Shown: positions 1 to 6,747 of the stretch, in pieces
Numbering within the stretch: position 1 is the first letter of the stretch
How the letters are laid out: each line of letters starts with the position of its first letter
NCBI GenBank assembly: GCA_009784025.1
Contig: WQVK01000025.1
Span: 1 to 37,608, forward strand
Direction: 5' to 3'
Source of the DNA: Defluviitaleaceae bacterium
GTDB lineage: Bacteria; Bacillota; Clostridia; Lachnospirales; WQUN01
Length of the DNA: 37,608 nt
Translations under genes and position numbers: made by a program
The notes under the pieces: generated by a model
Told to the model about the DNA's origin: nothing
Database searches by the model: none
What the model saw: the letters and a program-made list of their open reading frames with translations, nothing else

Positions 1-140
1 AATTTTTCGCAAGGCGAGAAGCTGAAAACCGCCGCGCACTAGCGGTGCGCAAGGTTTTCAGCGACGAAGGATTGCGGGAAATTTACAAGTTCTATGCGAA
101 TGTTTTTAGGTGGAGCGGCTATACACCCCTAAAAATAAAA
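1..140 (+). repeat. Family C structured repeat, copy 1 (left end may be cut by the window)
   Basis: This stretch is about 130 bp long and closely matches 36718-36842. Shared blocks include TTCGCAAGGCGAG, CACTAGCGGTG, CAAGGTTTT, TTGCGGGAAA and TTTTAGGT.GAGCG. It can fold: GAAAACC pairs with GGTTTTC around an inner stem GCGCAC/GTGCGC, CGCAA pairs with TTGCG further out, and TTTTTAGG pairs with CCTAAAAA at the 3' end. Both copies lie just upstream of a plus-strand gene. It could be a mobile repeat or a structured leader. Confidence 0.7.
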
Positions 141-246
141 TGCTAAAATTTTTGCCCAGTTTTTTAAAAACGGATGAAATGTATCGGGCAAAGCCTGTAA
201 CTGTTTTAATCTCAATTTTTTCCAGCATTTTTTCTCGATTTTTCCA

Positions 247-252
247 TATAAT
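247..252 (+). promoter_or_regulatory. TATAAT -10 box almost abutting the TSUP start codon (leaderless candidate)
   Basis: A perfect TATAAT ends seven bases before the ATG at 259, and no Shine-Dalgarno sequence lies between them. If it is the -10 element, transcription would begin at or next to the ATG, giving a leaderless mRNA. No convincing -35 box is visible. In a very AT-rich stretch the match could be chance. Confidence 0.4.
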
Positions 253-258
253 AATCCC

Positions 259-603
259 ATGAAAAAATCAATTATTGGTATTATCGTTGGCATCGCCAAT
301 GGCCTGTTTGGCGCGGGTGGCGGTAGTTTGTTTGTGCCCGCAGCAGAAAAATTCCTAGGGGTTGAAACCCAGAAAGCTCATGCTACGGCATTGGCCGTTA
401 TTTTGCCGCTATCCGTAGTTAGCGGGTTAGTTTATGTATGGGGCGTGGATGTAAACTGGGTCGCGGTTGGGCTGGTTTCTGCCGGGGGTATTGTGGGCGG
501 GGTAATTGGCGCGCGGTTGCTGGCCAAGCTTTCTGGCGCATGGTTAAACATGCTGTTCGCGGCTTTCTTGGCAGCGGGCGCAATCAGGATGTTGCTATCA
601 TGA
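259..603 (+). CDS. TauE/SafE (TSUP) family permease, N-terminal half protein
   Basis: A 114-residue hydrophobic protein with about four membrane segments. It carries the glycine-rich repeat motif typical of TauE/SafE transporters (GLFGAGGGSLFVPA, residues about 15-28). Full TSUP permeases are about 250 residues, made of two such halves, and export or import small anions such as sulfonates or sulfite. Here the two halves are separate genes: the stop of this one overlaps the start of the next (ATGA at 600-603), so translation is probably coupled and the products likely form a heterodimer. There is no clear ribosome site before the ATG, but a TATAAT lies seven bases upstream. Substrate unknown. 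Confidence 0.85.
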   Translation: MKKSIIGIIVGIANGLFGAGGGSLFVPAAEKFLGVETQKAHATALAVILPLSVVSGLVYVWGVDVNWVAVGLVSAGGIVGGVIGARLLAKLSGAWLNMLFAAFLAAGAIRMLLS

Positions 604-980
604 TATGGTACATTGCGGCGGGGCTAGCGGCCGGGGTAGTAAGCGGCATGGGCATAGGCGGCGGTGCGATTCTAATCCCCGTTCTCACACTTTTTTTAGG
701 CATGGGGCAGCAAGAGGCGCAGCATATCAACCTTCTCTATTTCATCCCCACAGCCATTTTCGCGCTACGAATACACAAAAAAAATAATAAAATCGAGAAA
801 AAAGGATTATTGCCACTAATCCTTTGGGGCATGCTAGGCGCAACATGCGGCGCCCTAATTGCCGTAAAAATAGACGCAAACTGGCTACGCAAAGCCTTCG
901 CAATATTTCTATTATGCATGGCAACCTACGAATTCTGGAAGGGGTTTTCAAAATGGAAGCTACAACATTTGAACAAATAA
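600..980 (+). CDS. TauE/SafE (TSUP) family permease, C-terminal half protein
   Basis: A 126-residue membrane protein starting at the ATG that overlaps the upstream stop codon. It repeats the family motif (GMGIGGGAILIPVL, residues about 17-30), as expected for the second half of a TauE/SafE carrier. A polar, lysine-rich stretch (residues about 60-70) is followed by more hydrophobic segments. A longer open frame begins at 438, but only the part from 600 looks like the family. The 3' end overlaps the next small gene by 28 bases. Split TSUP pairs are plausible in clostridia, and the coupling suggests the halves work together. Confidence 0.85.
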   Translation: MIWYIAAGLAAGVVSGMGIGGGAILIPVLTLFLGMGQQEAQHINLLYFIPTAIFALRIHKKNNKIEKKGLLPLILWGMLGATCGALIAVKIDANWLRKAFAIFLLCMATYEFWKGFSKWKLQHLNK

Positions 981-1123
981 AAACAAAGTTCCGCCAAGCA
1001 GATACAGAAACAAAAATCTCAATATATGTAACCACAGAAAATCTAACTCAAGCCCAATATACCGAACTTTTGCGCCTGTTCCCCCTGCACGAAATAGGTC
1101 GGCTAGAGGCAGCTTTGGGGTAA
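953..1123 (+). CDS. Small conserved-looking hypothetical protein (56 aa)
   Basis: A soluble 56-residue protein, rich in Thr, Gln and Glu, ending in EIGRLEAALG. The start at 953 is preceded by AAGGGG at good spacing. The first 28 bases overlap the end of the second TSUP gene, which suggests translational coupling in one three-gene operon. A stem-loop follows directly after the stop. I do not recognise a family and assign no function. The longer frame from 824 runs through the permease gene and is unlikely to be used. Confidence 0.6.
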   Translation: MEATTFEQIKTKFRQADTETKISIYVTTENLTQAQYTELLRLFPLHEIGRLEAALG

Positions 1124-1127
1124 AACC

Positions 1128-1180
1128 GTGAGCCACAACGCCACCCTCTTTTAATAAAAAAGGGTGGCAATGTGGCTCAC
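1128..1180. terminator. Bidirectional stem-loop between the TSUP operon and hydE
   Basis: A long inverted repeat (GTGAGCCACA.CGCCACCCT against AGGGTGGCA.TGTGGCTCAC) with an A/T-rich loop lies between convergent genes. The stem is about 19 bp with one mismatch. There is no long T-run after it, so it may act as a weak terminator or an mRNA 3' end stabiliser. Confidence 0.65.
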
Positions 1181-1184
1181 GGCC

Positions 1185-2279
1185 TTAAACGCCCCGGCGC
1201 AATATAAAATGCGGCGGGTCTCCCCATTCGCCAAAGCCTACCGTGTCGCCTATGCTTTCTACGCGGCCGGTCAGGCAGTTTTTGCAATGGGAGGGGTCAT
1301 CATCTATGCATGGTTTATCGTCGTAAAGTTGGTATTTTCGGCGATATTCCCGCAGGGTTATTATTGGCATTAGAATGTTTGCGCCAGCCTTTAGGCCAAG
1401 CTCGCGGCCCATGGGGTGGAGGGCTTGTAGGGCTGTGGTGGCGGCTATGTTTACGTCTTTTAGGTATAGCCGGGTGAGGGCAATCATTTTTAGGCCGTAG
1501 GTAAAACGTTGTGCCCGTGCATCTGGGGTATCCTGCCCGGTGGCGATAACTTGCTGCCCCATGGGCGTGTCTTTGTGCACGATGTACGGCCCCATGCCAA
1601 TCATGTCTATGTCGTGCTTTTTGTAGAAAATGATATCGTCCACCAAATCTTCTGGGGTTTGGCCGGGCAGGCCAATCATTACGCCGGTTCCTACCTGGAA
1701 ACCCACATTTTTGAGGGTTTTTAAACATTCCACCCTAGTTTCGTATGAATGGTTGGCGGTGGGCGGGTGCAGGCTCTGGTAAAGGGTTTTGTTGCTGGTT
1801 TCCATCCGCAGTAGATATCGCTGCGCGCCGCGGTTGAACCAATCTTCATACACTTCTCTGGGTTGCTCACCTAGGCATAGGGTCATGGCCAGCTCTCCGT
1901 TTGTTTTGGCTTTGATTTCGCTAATCAAATCTGCCACAAACCCTGTGAACTCGGCATCTTGCCGCTCGCCAGATTGTATCGTTACCGAGCCGTATTTATT
2001 CTCATGGGCCCAAAGCGCCATCTCTAAAATTTCGTCACGGCTCATGGAATATCTCTCCTGTGGTGAAGATTTTCGAATCCCACAGTAGAAACAATCCTTA
2101 GTACATATATTAGAAAACTCAATTAACCCACGATAATAAGCCTTTTTCCCAACATGAGTTTTCTTCATTTCGTGAGCAGCATCGTAAAGCAATTGCAGCT
2201 GCTGGTTATCTGTAAGCTTCATAAAATACAGCAAATCTTCCCGGCTATACTCCGGCTTTGCAAGAATCTCTTTAACCAT
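1185..2279 (-). CDS. hydE: [FeFe]-hydrogenase maturase HydE (radical SAM)
   Basis: A 364-residue radical SAM enzyme that helps build the diiron subcluster of [FeFe]-hydrogenase; in current models it processes the Fe(CO)2(CN)-cysteine synthon made by HydG. The CX3CX2C cluster motif is at C59, C63 and C66, within GLIEFSNICTKDCFYCG, which is characteristic of HydE. The ATG at 2279 is preceded by GAGGTG; an in-frame TTG at 2291 overlaps that ribosome site and is less likely. It is the last gene of a minus-strand hydG-hydF-hydE series but is separated from hydF by about 300 bp containing a family B repeat. No hydrogenase structural gene is in the window. Confidence 0.95.
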   Translation of the reverse strand: MVKEILAKPEYSREDLLYFMKLTDNQQLQLLYDAAHEMKKTHVGKKAYYRGLIEFSNICTKDCFYCGIRKSSPQERYSMSRDEILEMALWAHENKYGSVTIQSGERQDAEFTGFVADLISEIKAKTNGELAMTLCLGEQPREVYEDWFNRGAQRYLLRMETSNKTLYQSLHPPTANHSYETRVECLKTLKNVGFQVGTGVMIGLPGQTPEDLVDDIIFYKKHDIDMIGMGPYIVHKDTPMGQQVIATGQDTPDARAQRFTYGLKMIALTRLYLKDVNIAATTALQALHPMGRELGLKAGANILMPIITLREYRRKYQLYDDKPCIDDDPSHCKNCLTGRVESIGDTVGFGEWGDPPHFILRRGV

Positions 2280-2415
2280 AAAACACCTCAATTTTTTGCC
2301 TGCTTTATTATGTCAATTAAATCAAGATCAATTCGTCTTATGCTTCGTAGTTTCCTGATTATAAATCGAGAAATTTTCTACATTTTTGTGAATTGTTTTT
2401 CGGCCTATTTGACAA

Positions 2416-2515
2416 TAGACTTCTTTCGAAATTATGCTTTTTAATTTCGAAAAAGTTTAATTGAATCTTTTGCTTCTTCTGAAATCACGTTTTTTGTGAT
2501 TTCAGAAGAACTCTA
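2416..2515 (+). repeat. Family B MITE-like repeat, copy 1, between hydF and hydE
   Basis: About 100 bp with ends TAGACTTCTT and AAGAACTCTA, a 10-bp terminal inverted repeat with one mismatch. It contains an internal hairpin (TTCTGAAATCAC / GTGATTTCAGAA). It closely matches 31808-31909 and, inverted, 36467-36568. Ends in TA suggest insertion at TA sites. It occupies the gap between hydF and hydE, and its hairpin would be in their shared transcript. The rest of the 2280-2580 gap shows no gene. Confidence 0.8.
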
Positions 2516-2580
2516 ATAAAAACGAGCAATATTTAAAAATTTAAAATTCATAAGTAGCATGGCAAAAGCCTTGCCTGTAT

Positions 2581-3753
2581 CTACATTTTTAAAAATTCTA
2601 CACATCGCTCTAATATCCCGCCGCTTTTTGCTAGCAGCAACCCATAGTTTGTTATTGGTACATTTGCCTGCTGGGCTAGTTCTATGCGCGTTTTCATGTC
2701 GCGTGGGGTTATCATGCACGCGCCACAATGGACTATCAGCGAATATTCAGAAAGGTCATCCGGGTAGTCGTTAGCTTTTACAAAGTCAATCTGTAAGTCT
2801 TTGCCGGTTAGGTTTTTTAATGCGCCTGGGATTTTAACTTCGCCTATATCCTCATGGGTTATGGTATGGGCGCAAACTTCAGACACCAGTACGCGGTCCC
2901 CGTCCTCTAGGCTGCTTACAGCGTTTACACCATCCAACAAAACCTCGATATTTCCTTTTTGCTTTGCCATTAAAATCGAGAAAGATGTAAGTGCAACATC
3001 ATTGGGTACTATTTTAGAAACTTCACCAAAAAGTTGAGAATCGGTTACCACTAAATCGACTTTATTTATATTTTGCAATGCATTTGGCAAAGTTTCTATG
3101 GTTGTAACACAGCTTATGCATCCATTGTCTTGGCAGTCGCGTATTAGTTGCACCTGTGGCAGCACAAGCCGTCCTTTTGGCGCGGCGCTGTCTAGCGATG
3201 TAACCATTACAATGGTGCTGCCGTAGGGCATTGTTTCCCCTAGTAGGTTATCATCGTAATCTTTTAGCTTGGCCAATTCTTTAGCCAGCATGGTTTTTAA
3301 ATGATAAATGCTTGTAGAATCATGAGTAGATGTTTTTATTGCCGCCCCGTAAGAAGCATTCGGCGCGGCATCAATTTTAGAAAGCACAACAATATGTGGA
3401 ATATCATTTATGGCCATGGCAAAATCATCGTATGCATCCTGTGATTCCTCTATTTTAGTCGCATCAATCACATAAATAGCAAAATCTGAACGGCGCATTA
3501 TTTTTTTTGTCTGCTCTTGCCGTTTCTCCCCAAGTGTAGATTCATCGCAATATCCGGCAGTGTCCACCAAAACAATAGGCCCAAATGGCAGTAGCTCCAT
3601 AGATTTTTGCACAGGGTCTGTAGTTGTACCCATGGTGGCAGAAACAATTGAAGCATTAGCGCCAATAATCTTGTTAAACAGCGAAGACTTGCCAGAATTC
3701 ACTTCCCCAAAAATGCCCACATGCAAGCGATTTGACCTTGGTGTTGTAGTCAT
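2581..3753 (-). CDS. hydF: [FeFe]-hydrogenase maturation GTPase HydF
   Basis: A 390-residue GTPase and scaffold that receives the diiron precursor and delivers it to apo-hydrogenase. The G1 loop GEVNSGKSS is at residues 16-24, DTAG at 64-67, and an NKxD-like SKID near 131. The C-terminal [4Fe-4S] site is complete: a CxH at C294/H296 and an HCxxC at H342, C343 and C346. The start codon overlaps the hydG stop (ATGA, 3750-3753), so the two genes are translationally coupled. Length and motif order match normal HydF. Confidence 0.95.
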   Translation of the reverse strand: MTTTPRSNRLHVGIFGEVNSGKSSLFNKIIGANASIVSATMGTTTDPVQKSMELLPFGPIVLVDTAGYCDESTLGEKRQEQTKKIMRRSDFAIYVIDATKIEESQDAYDDFAMAINDIPHIVVLSKIDAAPNASYGAAIKTSTHDSTSIYHLKTMLAKELAKLKDYDDNLLGETMPYGSTIVMVTSLDSAAPKGRLVLPQVQLIRDCQDNGCISCVTTIETLPNALQNINKVDLVVTDSQLFGEVSKIVPNDVALTSFSILMAKQKGNIEVLLDGVNAVSSLEDGDRVLVSEVCAHTITHEDIGEVKIPGALKNLTGKDLQIDFVKANDYPDDLSEYSLIVHCGACMITPRDMKTRIELAQQANVPITNYGLLLAKSGGILERCVEFLKM

Positions 3754-5102
3754 ACGAACACATCTCTTTCTCCATTTTTCAAAGCTACAAGCTTGGATTT
3801 AATCCATTTTTTATTTTCCAGTTTGTTGATATTTTTCTCGATAAGTTTATCTGCTAACTGCTTAAAACGTGCATCACCATAATCCAGGGCATATTCCTTC
3901 AATGTTAAAAGCCCGTTAGGGATACATACATTCTTTATGTCGCCGCCCTTCGCCAGGTTCATAAATTGAGTTCCGCTACGCCCGCTTCTATAACATGCGG
4001 TGCAAAAACTTGGTAGAATTCCCTCTTCCATAAGCCAGTAAATAATCTCCCCGGCGGCCCTATGGTCTGCTAGTTTAAATTGCTCGTCCCCAGTCGTACC
4101 GCCGCTGTAGCCCCCCACAGAAGTAACCGACCCGGCGCTCATTTGGGAAATCCCGGCCTGCACAAGCTGCTTACGCATTTCCGGCTCTTCCCTGGTGGAC
4201 ACAATCATGCCCACAAATGGCATGGCCAGCCGCAAAACCGCCATCAGCTGCAAAAAGTCTTCATCATTAACCGCATGCGGATATTTAGCAGCCCCGCCAC
4301 CAGCACGAATCCGCGGAACAGACACGGTATGAAAGCCAACGCCAAAACGCTGTTCTAAATGTTGGTTATGCATCATTAGCGCCAAAACTTCAAATTTATG
4401 ATCATAAAGCCCAAACAAAACCCCCGCGCCCACATCTTCAATCCCGGCCTCCATGGCCCGGTCAAACGCGGTCAAATGGTAGCCGTAGTCAGCCTTTGGC
4501 CCGCTTTTGTGTGAGTTTTCGTAAGTTGGCCTATGGTAGGTCTCCTGAAACAGCACATAAGTACCAATGGCCGCGTCTTTCAGGCGCTTGTATCCGCCCA
4601 CATCCATAGCCGCCACATTTACATTAACCCTGCGGATATCACCGCTGCCAAATTTCAGGCTATAGACAGTATCAATACATTCCAAAACATAATCCAGCGG
4701 GCAATTTTCTGGGTCTTCTCCGGCTTCTAGCGCAAGCCGCTTATGCCCCATCCGCTCTAGCACTTTAACTTCGGCACGCAATTCTTCCTGTGAAAGTTTA
4801 AACCTAGGCCGCTTGCATTCCTGCCGAAATCCGCAATATGCACAATTATTAACACAATAATCGCTAATATAAAGCGGCGCAAAAAGAACAATCCGGTTGC
4901 CGTAAATCCGTTCCTTCACCTGCCCTGCCACCTGCAAAATCCGAGCCTTTTGTTCCGCCGATGCCGCCACAAGCAGTGCAGCCACTTCTTCCAAAGTTAG
5001 TCCCCCAAAGCCCCCCGCCTTGGCAATTATATCATCAACAGCGGCCGCAGAAACATCTGCCGCCGCCTCGAGAATTTTCTCAATTAAACCGTTGTCTATC
5101 AT
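3750..5102 (-). CDS. hydG: [FeFe]-hydrogenase maturase HydG (tyrosine lyase, radical SAM)
   Basis: A 450-residue radical SAM enzyme that cleaves tyrosine to p-cresol and makes the CO and CN ligands of the H-cluster on an auxiliary cluster. The radical SAM motif is C83, C87 and C90 (CVNNCAYC). The C-terminal auxiliary-cluster motif CX2CX22C is present at C367, C370 and C393. It is the first gene of the hyd operon, with a near-consensus promoter 30 bases upstream and a 4-base overlap with hydF downstream. Its ribosome site is an AAAAGGTG just before the ATG. Confidence 0.96.
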   Translation of the reverse strand: MIDNGLIEKILEAAADVSAAAVDDIIAKAGGFGGLTLEEVAALLVAASAEQKARILQVAGQVKERIYGNRIVLFAPLYISDYCVNNCAYCGFRQECKRPRFKLSQEELRAEVKVLERMGHKRLALEAGEDPENCPLDYVLECIDTVYSLKFGSGDIRRVNVNVAAMDVGGYKRLKDAAIGTYVLFQETYHRPTYENSHKSGPKADYGYHLTAFDRAMEAGIEDVGAGVLFGLYDHKFEVLALMMHNQHLEQRFGVGFHTVSVPRIRAGGGAAKYPHAVNDEDFLQLMAVLRLAMPFVGMIVSTREEPEMRKQLVQAGISQMSAGSVTSVGGYSGGTTGDEQFKLADHRAAGEIIYWLMEEGILPSFCTACYRSGRSGTQFMNLAKGGDIKNVCIPNGLLTLKEYALDYGDARFKQLADKLIEKNINKLENKKWIKSKLVALKNGERDVFV

Positions 5103-5132
5103 TTTTTCACACCTTTTAAATCTGACCAGCTA

Positions 5133-5161
5133 ATATTACATTTTTTCTGCAAAATAGTCAA
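5133..5161 (-). promoter_or_regulatory. Promoter of hydG-hydF
   Basis: On the minus strand TTGACT (-35, 5156-5161) and TAATAT (-10, 5133-5138) are separated by 17 bases, a strong sigma-70-type arrangement. The -35 box sits right against the T-tract of the terminator of the upstream small-gene operon, so hyd transcription starts independently of it. Confidence 0.75.
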
Positions 5162-5200
5162 AAAAATCCCCCAAAAGGTTTTCACCTTTTAGGGGATCTT
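5158..5200 (-). terminator. Terminator of the DUF1659/DUF2922 operon
   Basis: Minus-strand stem GATCCCCTAAAAGGT / ACCTTTTGGGGGAT with a GAAA-like loop, followed by seven T residues. It is a classical Rho-independent terminator between the small-gene cluster and hydG. Confidence 0.85.
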
Positions 5201-5228
5201 TTATATGCTATGAAATTGCCCTGCAATT

Positions 5229-5262
5229 TCTCGGCGAAACTGATTTCGAATTATTTCACTAC
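5229..5262. repeat. Family A repeat fragment (right end only)
   Basis: The string ending in GATTTCGAATTATTTCACTAC matches the right end of the family A repeats at 16.5, 31.7, 33.5 and 36.1 kb. The left part is missing; instead a small hairpin GAAATTGC/GCAATTTC precedes it. It looks like a decayed or partly deleted copy. Confidence 0.6.
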
Positions 5263-5263
5263 A

Positions 5264-5506
5264 TTACGCCACAGCAGGCTCTGGCAGAAGAATAATGCGA
5301 GTAACTTGAACTCTGTCTGCGCGATGAAGGCTAACTAGAGGCCCTATTTCCTCTTCAAATGGGTTAGCTTCAATAAATGAGCTGGCAGCAGTGTTGACAG
5401 CTTGCACAGTTAGTGTTGGTGGCGGGTTTGGCACGCGGATAGCCCTTCTGCCGCCGGATTCTGTCAAAAACATCAGTTCTACAACTTCTGAATTTTTCGT
5501 GACCAT
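5264..5506 (-). CDS. DUF2922-like small protein (80 aa)
   Basis: An 80-residue protein whose layout fits DUF2922: an N-terminal beta strand (VELMFLTESGGRRAIRV), then a proline-rich turn, then an alpha/beta tail ending in hydrophobic residues. The start at 5506 has a perfect AAGGAGGTG ribosome site; an earlier in-frame ATG at 5524 overlaps that site. It is the fourth gene of a cluster of four and follows a DUF1659-like gene, the pairing usually seen for these families. Function is unknown. Family assignment is from remembered patterns. Confidence 0.7.
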   Translation of the reverse strand: MVTKNSEVVELMFLTESGGRRAIRVPNPPPTLTVQAVNTAASSFIEANPFEEEIGPLVSLHRADRVQVTRIILLPEPAVA

Positions 5507-5538
5507 ATTTTCACCTCCTTCCATAAAAAAATAAAAAC

Positions 5539-5727
5539 TTAAAACCTAAACTGAAATTCTTGCACTTTAAGAACCTTGGCAACATCATCTTCTTGGAAAG
5601 AATTTAACTGATGCGCCAAATCATACAACTGTTGGTCTGTTGCAAGCGCATCAAAGTTGCGGAAGGTAAACTGGCCTGGGTCATAATTTAAAACAAGCCT
5701 TCTGGAAACTTCTACAAGTTGACTCAT
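5539..5727 (-). CDS. DUF1659-like small protein (62 aa)
   Basis: A 62-residue protein. RRLVLNYDPGQFTFRNF followed by a D-rich helix (LATDQQLYDLAHQLNSFQ) and a final strand (VAKVLKVQEFQF) matches the DUF1659 layout. It lies 32 bases upstream of the DUF2922-like gene, so the two form a pair. An AGAAAGGAGAAG ribosome site precedes its ATG. No known function; no signal peptide or membrane segment is seen. Confidence 0.7.
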   Translation of the reverse strand: MSQLVEVSRRLVLNYDPGQFTFRNFDALATDQQLYDLAHQLNSFQEDDVAKVLKVQEFQFRF

Positions 5728-5747
5728 AACACTTCTCCTTTCTATCT

Positions 5748-5802
5748 TGATGGGGCGTTGCCCCAGTCCCAGCCACTGCGCTGGGCAAAGCTCGGCTCCG
5801 CT
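5748..5802 (-). repeat. Diverged family F (GC-rich) repeat fragment
   Basis: GATGGGGCGTTGCCCCAG...GCTGGGCAAAGCTCGGCTCCGCTTC is a diverged inverted relative of the GC-rich repeats at 29179-29388. It lies between the two small-gene pairs. Confidence 0.5.
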
Positions 5803-5885
5803 TCTTTGGCAGATTACTGCCCGCGGTACGCGCTGGGCGCGCAGGTTGTTGGTGTGGGGCTAGGGGTGGTTTTGCTGTTTGGTTG

Positions 5886-6113
5886 TTATGCTACTGGTAC
5901 TATTGGGGTGCGGGTGGTTTTTACTATTTCTGCGCCGCGGATTGATGATGGGGTGCCGCCTTTGGCTAGTATTGTGTTGCCGGCAATCATTGCTTCCATT
6001 GATGTTCTTGCGCTTGCGGATGTTTTTGCAATATCGGCGCGGGGGATGCTTATGCGAACTATTTCGCCAATGTTTGAGTTAAATGTAAGCACTGCTCTGT
6101 TGGATGCTGTCAT
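5886..6113 (-). CDS. DUF2922-like small protein (75 aa)
   Basis: A 75-residue protein similar in layout to the one at 5264-5506: strand (NRAVLTFNSNIGEIVRISIP), a helix with AxxSMEAMIAGN, then a final strand. The ATG at 6113 is chosen because AAAGGAGGTG precedes it at ideal spacing; upstream codons of the longer frame overlap that site. It appears to be the partner of the gene at 6252-6458, so the cluster holds two diverged copies of the same pair. Function unknown. Confidence 0.65.
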   Translation of the reverse strand: MTASNRAVLTFNSNIGEIVRISIPRADIAKTSASARTSMEAMIAGNTILAKGGTPSSIRGAEIVKTTRTPIVPVA

Positions 6114-6251
6114 GGTTTCACCTCCTTTCTTTTGCGAAGCCTGGCTATACCATTTTCGATTAAAATCCATCCTATCTATCGTGTCGGATTCGCGAAGAAT
6201 AAGTTTTCTCCACCGCTTGGCTAGGAAGGTTTTAATCTGAGAAGGGTATTG

Positions 6252-6458
6252 TTAGCTGGCGCTATGCAGTTCGGATGTTATGGTTAGGTTTGCGCTTGAT
6301 GGCGGCATGCTGCTTAGAAATGCAACGCCTCTGATGATGCGCTCTACTGCAGCAGCATCAATGCCTTGACGGATACGATGCAATGTAACTAGCGGAGCTG
6401 GTTGTATTGCGGTTGTTACCTGCACCCTTGAACGCAAATGGTTTTTTTCTAATGCCAT
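6252..6458 (-). CDS. DUF1659-like small protein (68 aa)
   Basis: A 68-residue protein. The central segment GIDAAAVERIIRGVAFLSSM resembles the helix of DUF1659 proteins, but the match is weaker than for the gene at 5539-5727. The ATG at 6458 follows AAAGGAGGTGAGAA; the longer frame starting at 6545 has no such site. It is the first gene of the four-gene cluster. Its sequence has diverged strongly from the other DUF1659-like gene, so duplication is an inference from order and layout. Confidence 0.55.
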   Translation of the reverse strand: MALEKNHLRSRVQVTTAIQPAPLVTLHRIRQGIDAAAVERIIRGVAFLSSMPPSSANLTITSELHSAS

Positions 6459-6587
6459 TTTCTCACCTCCTTTCTTGGGCAAGCTTACCCGGGAACTTTC
6501 CGCCGGGTAGCTTGTGATTGCATTGTAAATGGAGTTTAATGCCATTGCCTTATGACGGAATCTAAGAATTTTACCGGGGATGTTGGG

Positions 6588-6674
6588 AATTATTATGCCT
6601 TTGGCAAAAGCTAAGGCCGCAAGAAAGTGGTTTACTTTCTTACGGCCTTAGCTTTTGCCAAAGGCATAATAATT
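6588..6674. repeat. 87-nt near-perfect hairpin (41-bp stem, 5-nt loop)
   Basis: Arms 6588-6628 and 6634-6674 are inverted copies with a single mismatch and a GGTTT loop. It lies downstream of murI and upstream of the small-gene cluster. Neither side has a T-run, so it is not an ordinary terminator, although it could end or stabilise the ddl-murI transcript. No second copy is visible in the window. Confidence 0.85.
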
Positions 6675-6682
6675 TGTACATA

Positions 6683-6745
6683 ACATTAAAGTTTTTCTCT
6701 CCGCTTTTTTTCAAAAAAGATGGCGGGTGTGGGCAGGGCCCATGG
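6683..6745 (-). repeat. Diverged family D repeat remnant downstream of murI
   Basis: AAAGTTTTT...GCTTTTTTTCAAAAAAGATGGCGGGTGTGGGCAGGGCCCATGG follows the layout of the family D elements (A/T hairpin next to a GTGTGGG.. block) but the GC-hairpin has changed. It probably serves as part of the murI 3' end. Confidence 0.45.
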
Positions 6746-6747
6746 CC

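Noticed and set aside
1315-1728. Long open frames opposite hydE, murI, dnaE, the deacetylase and other genes
   Set aside because: They lie antisense or out of frame to well-supported genes, have biased Arg/His/Pro composition and no family features.
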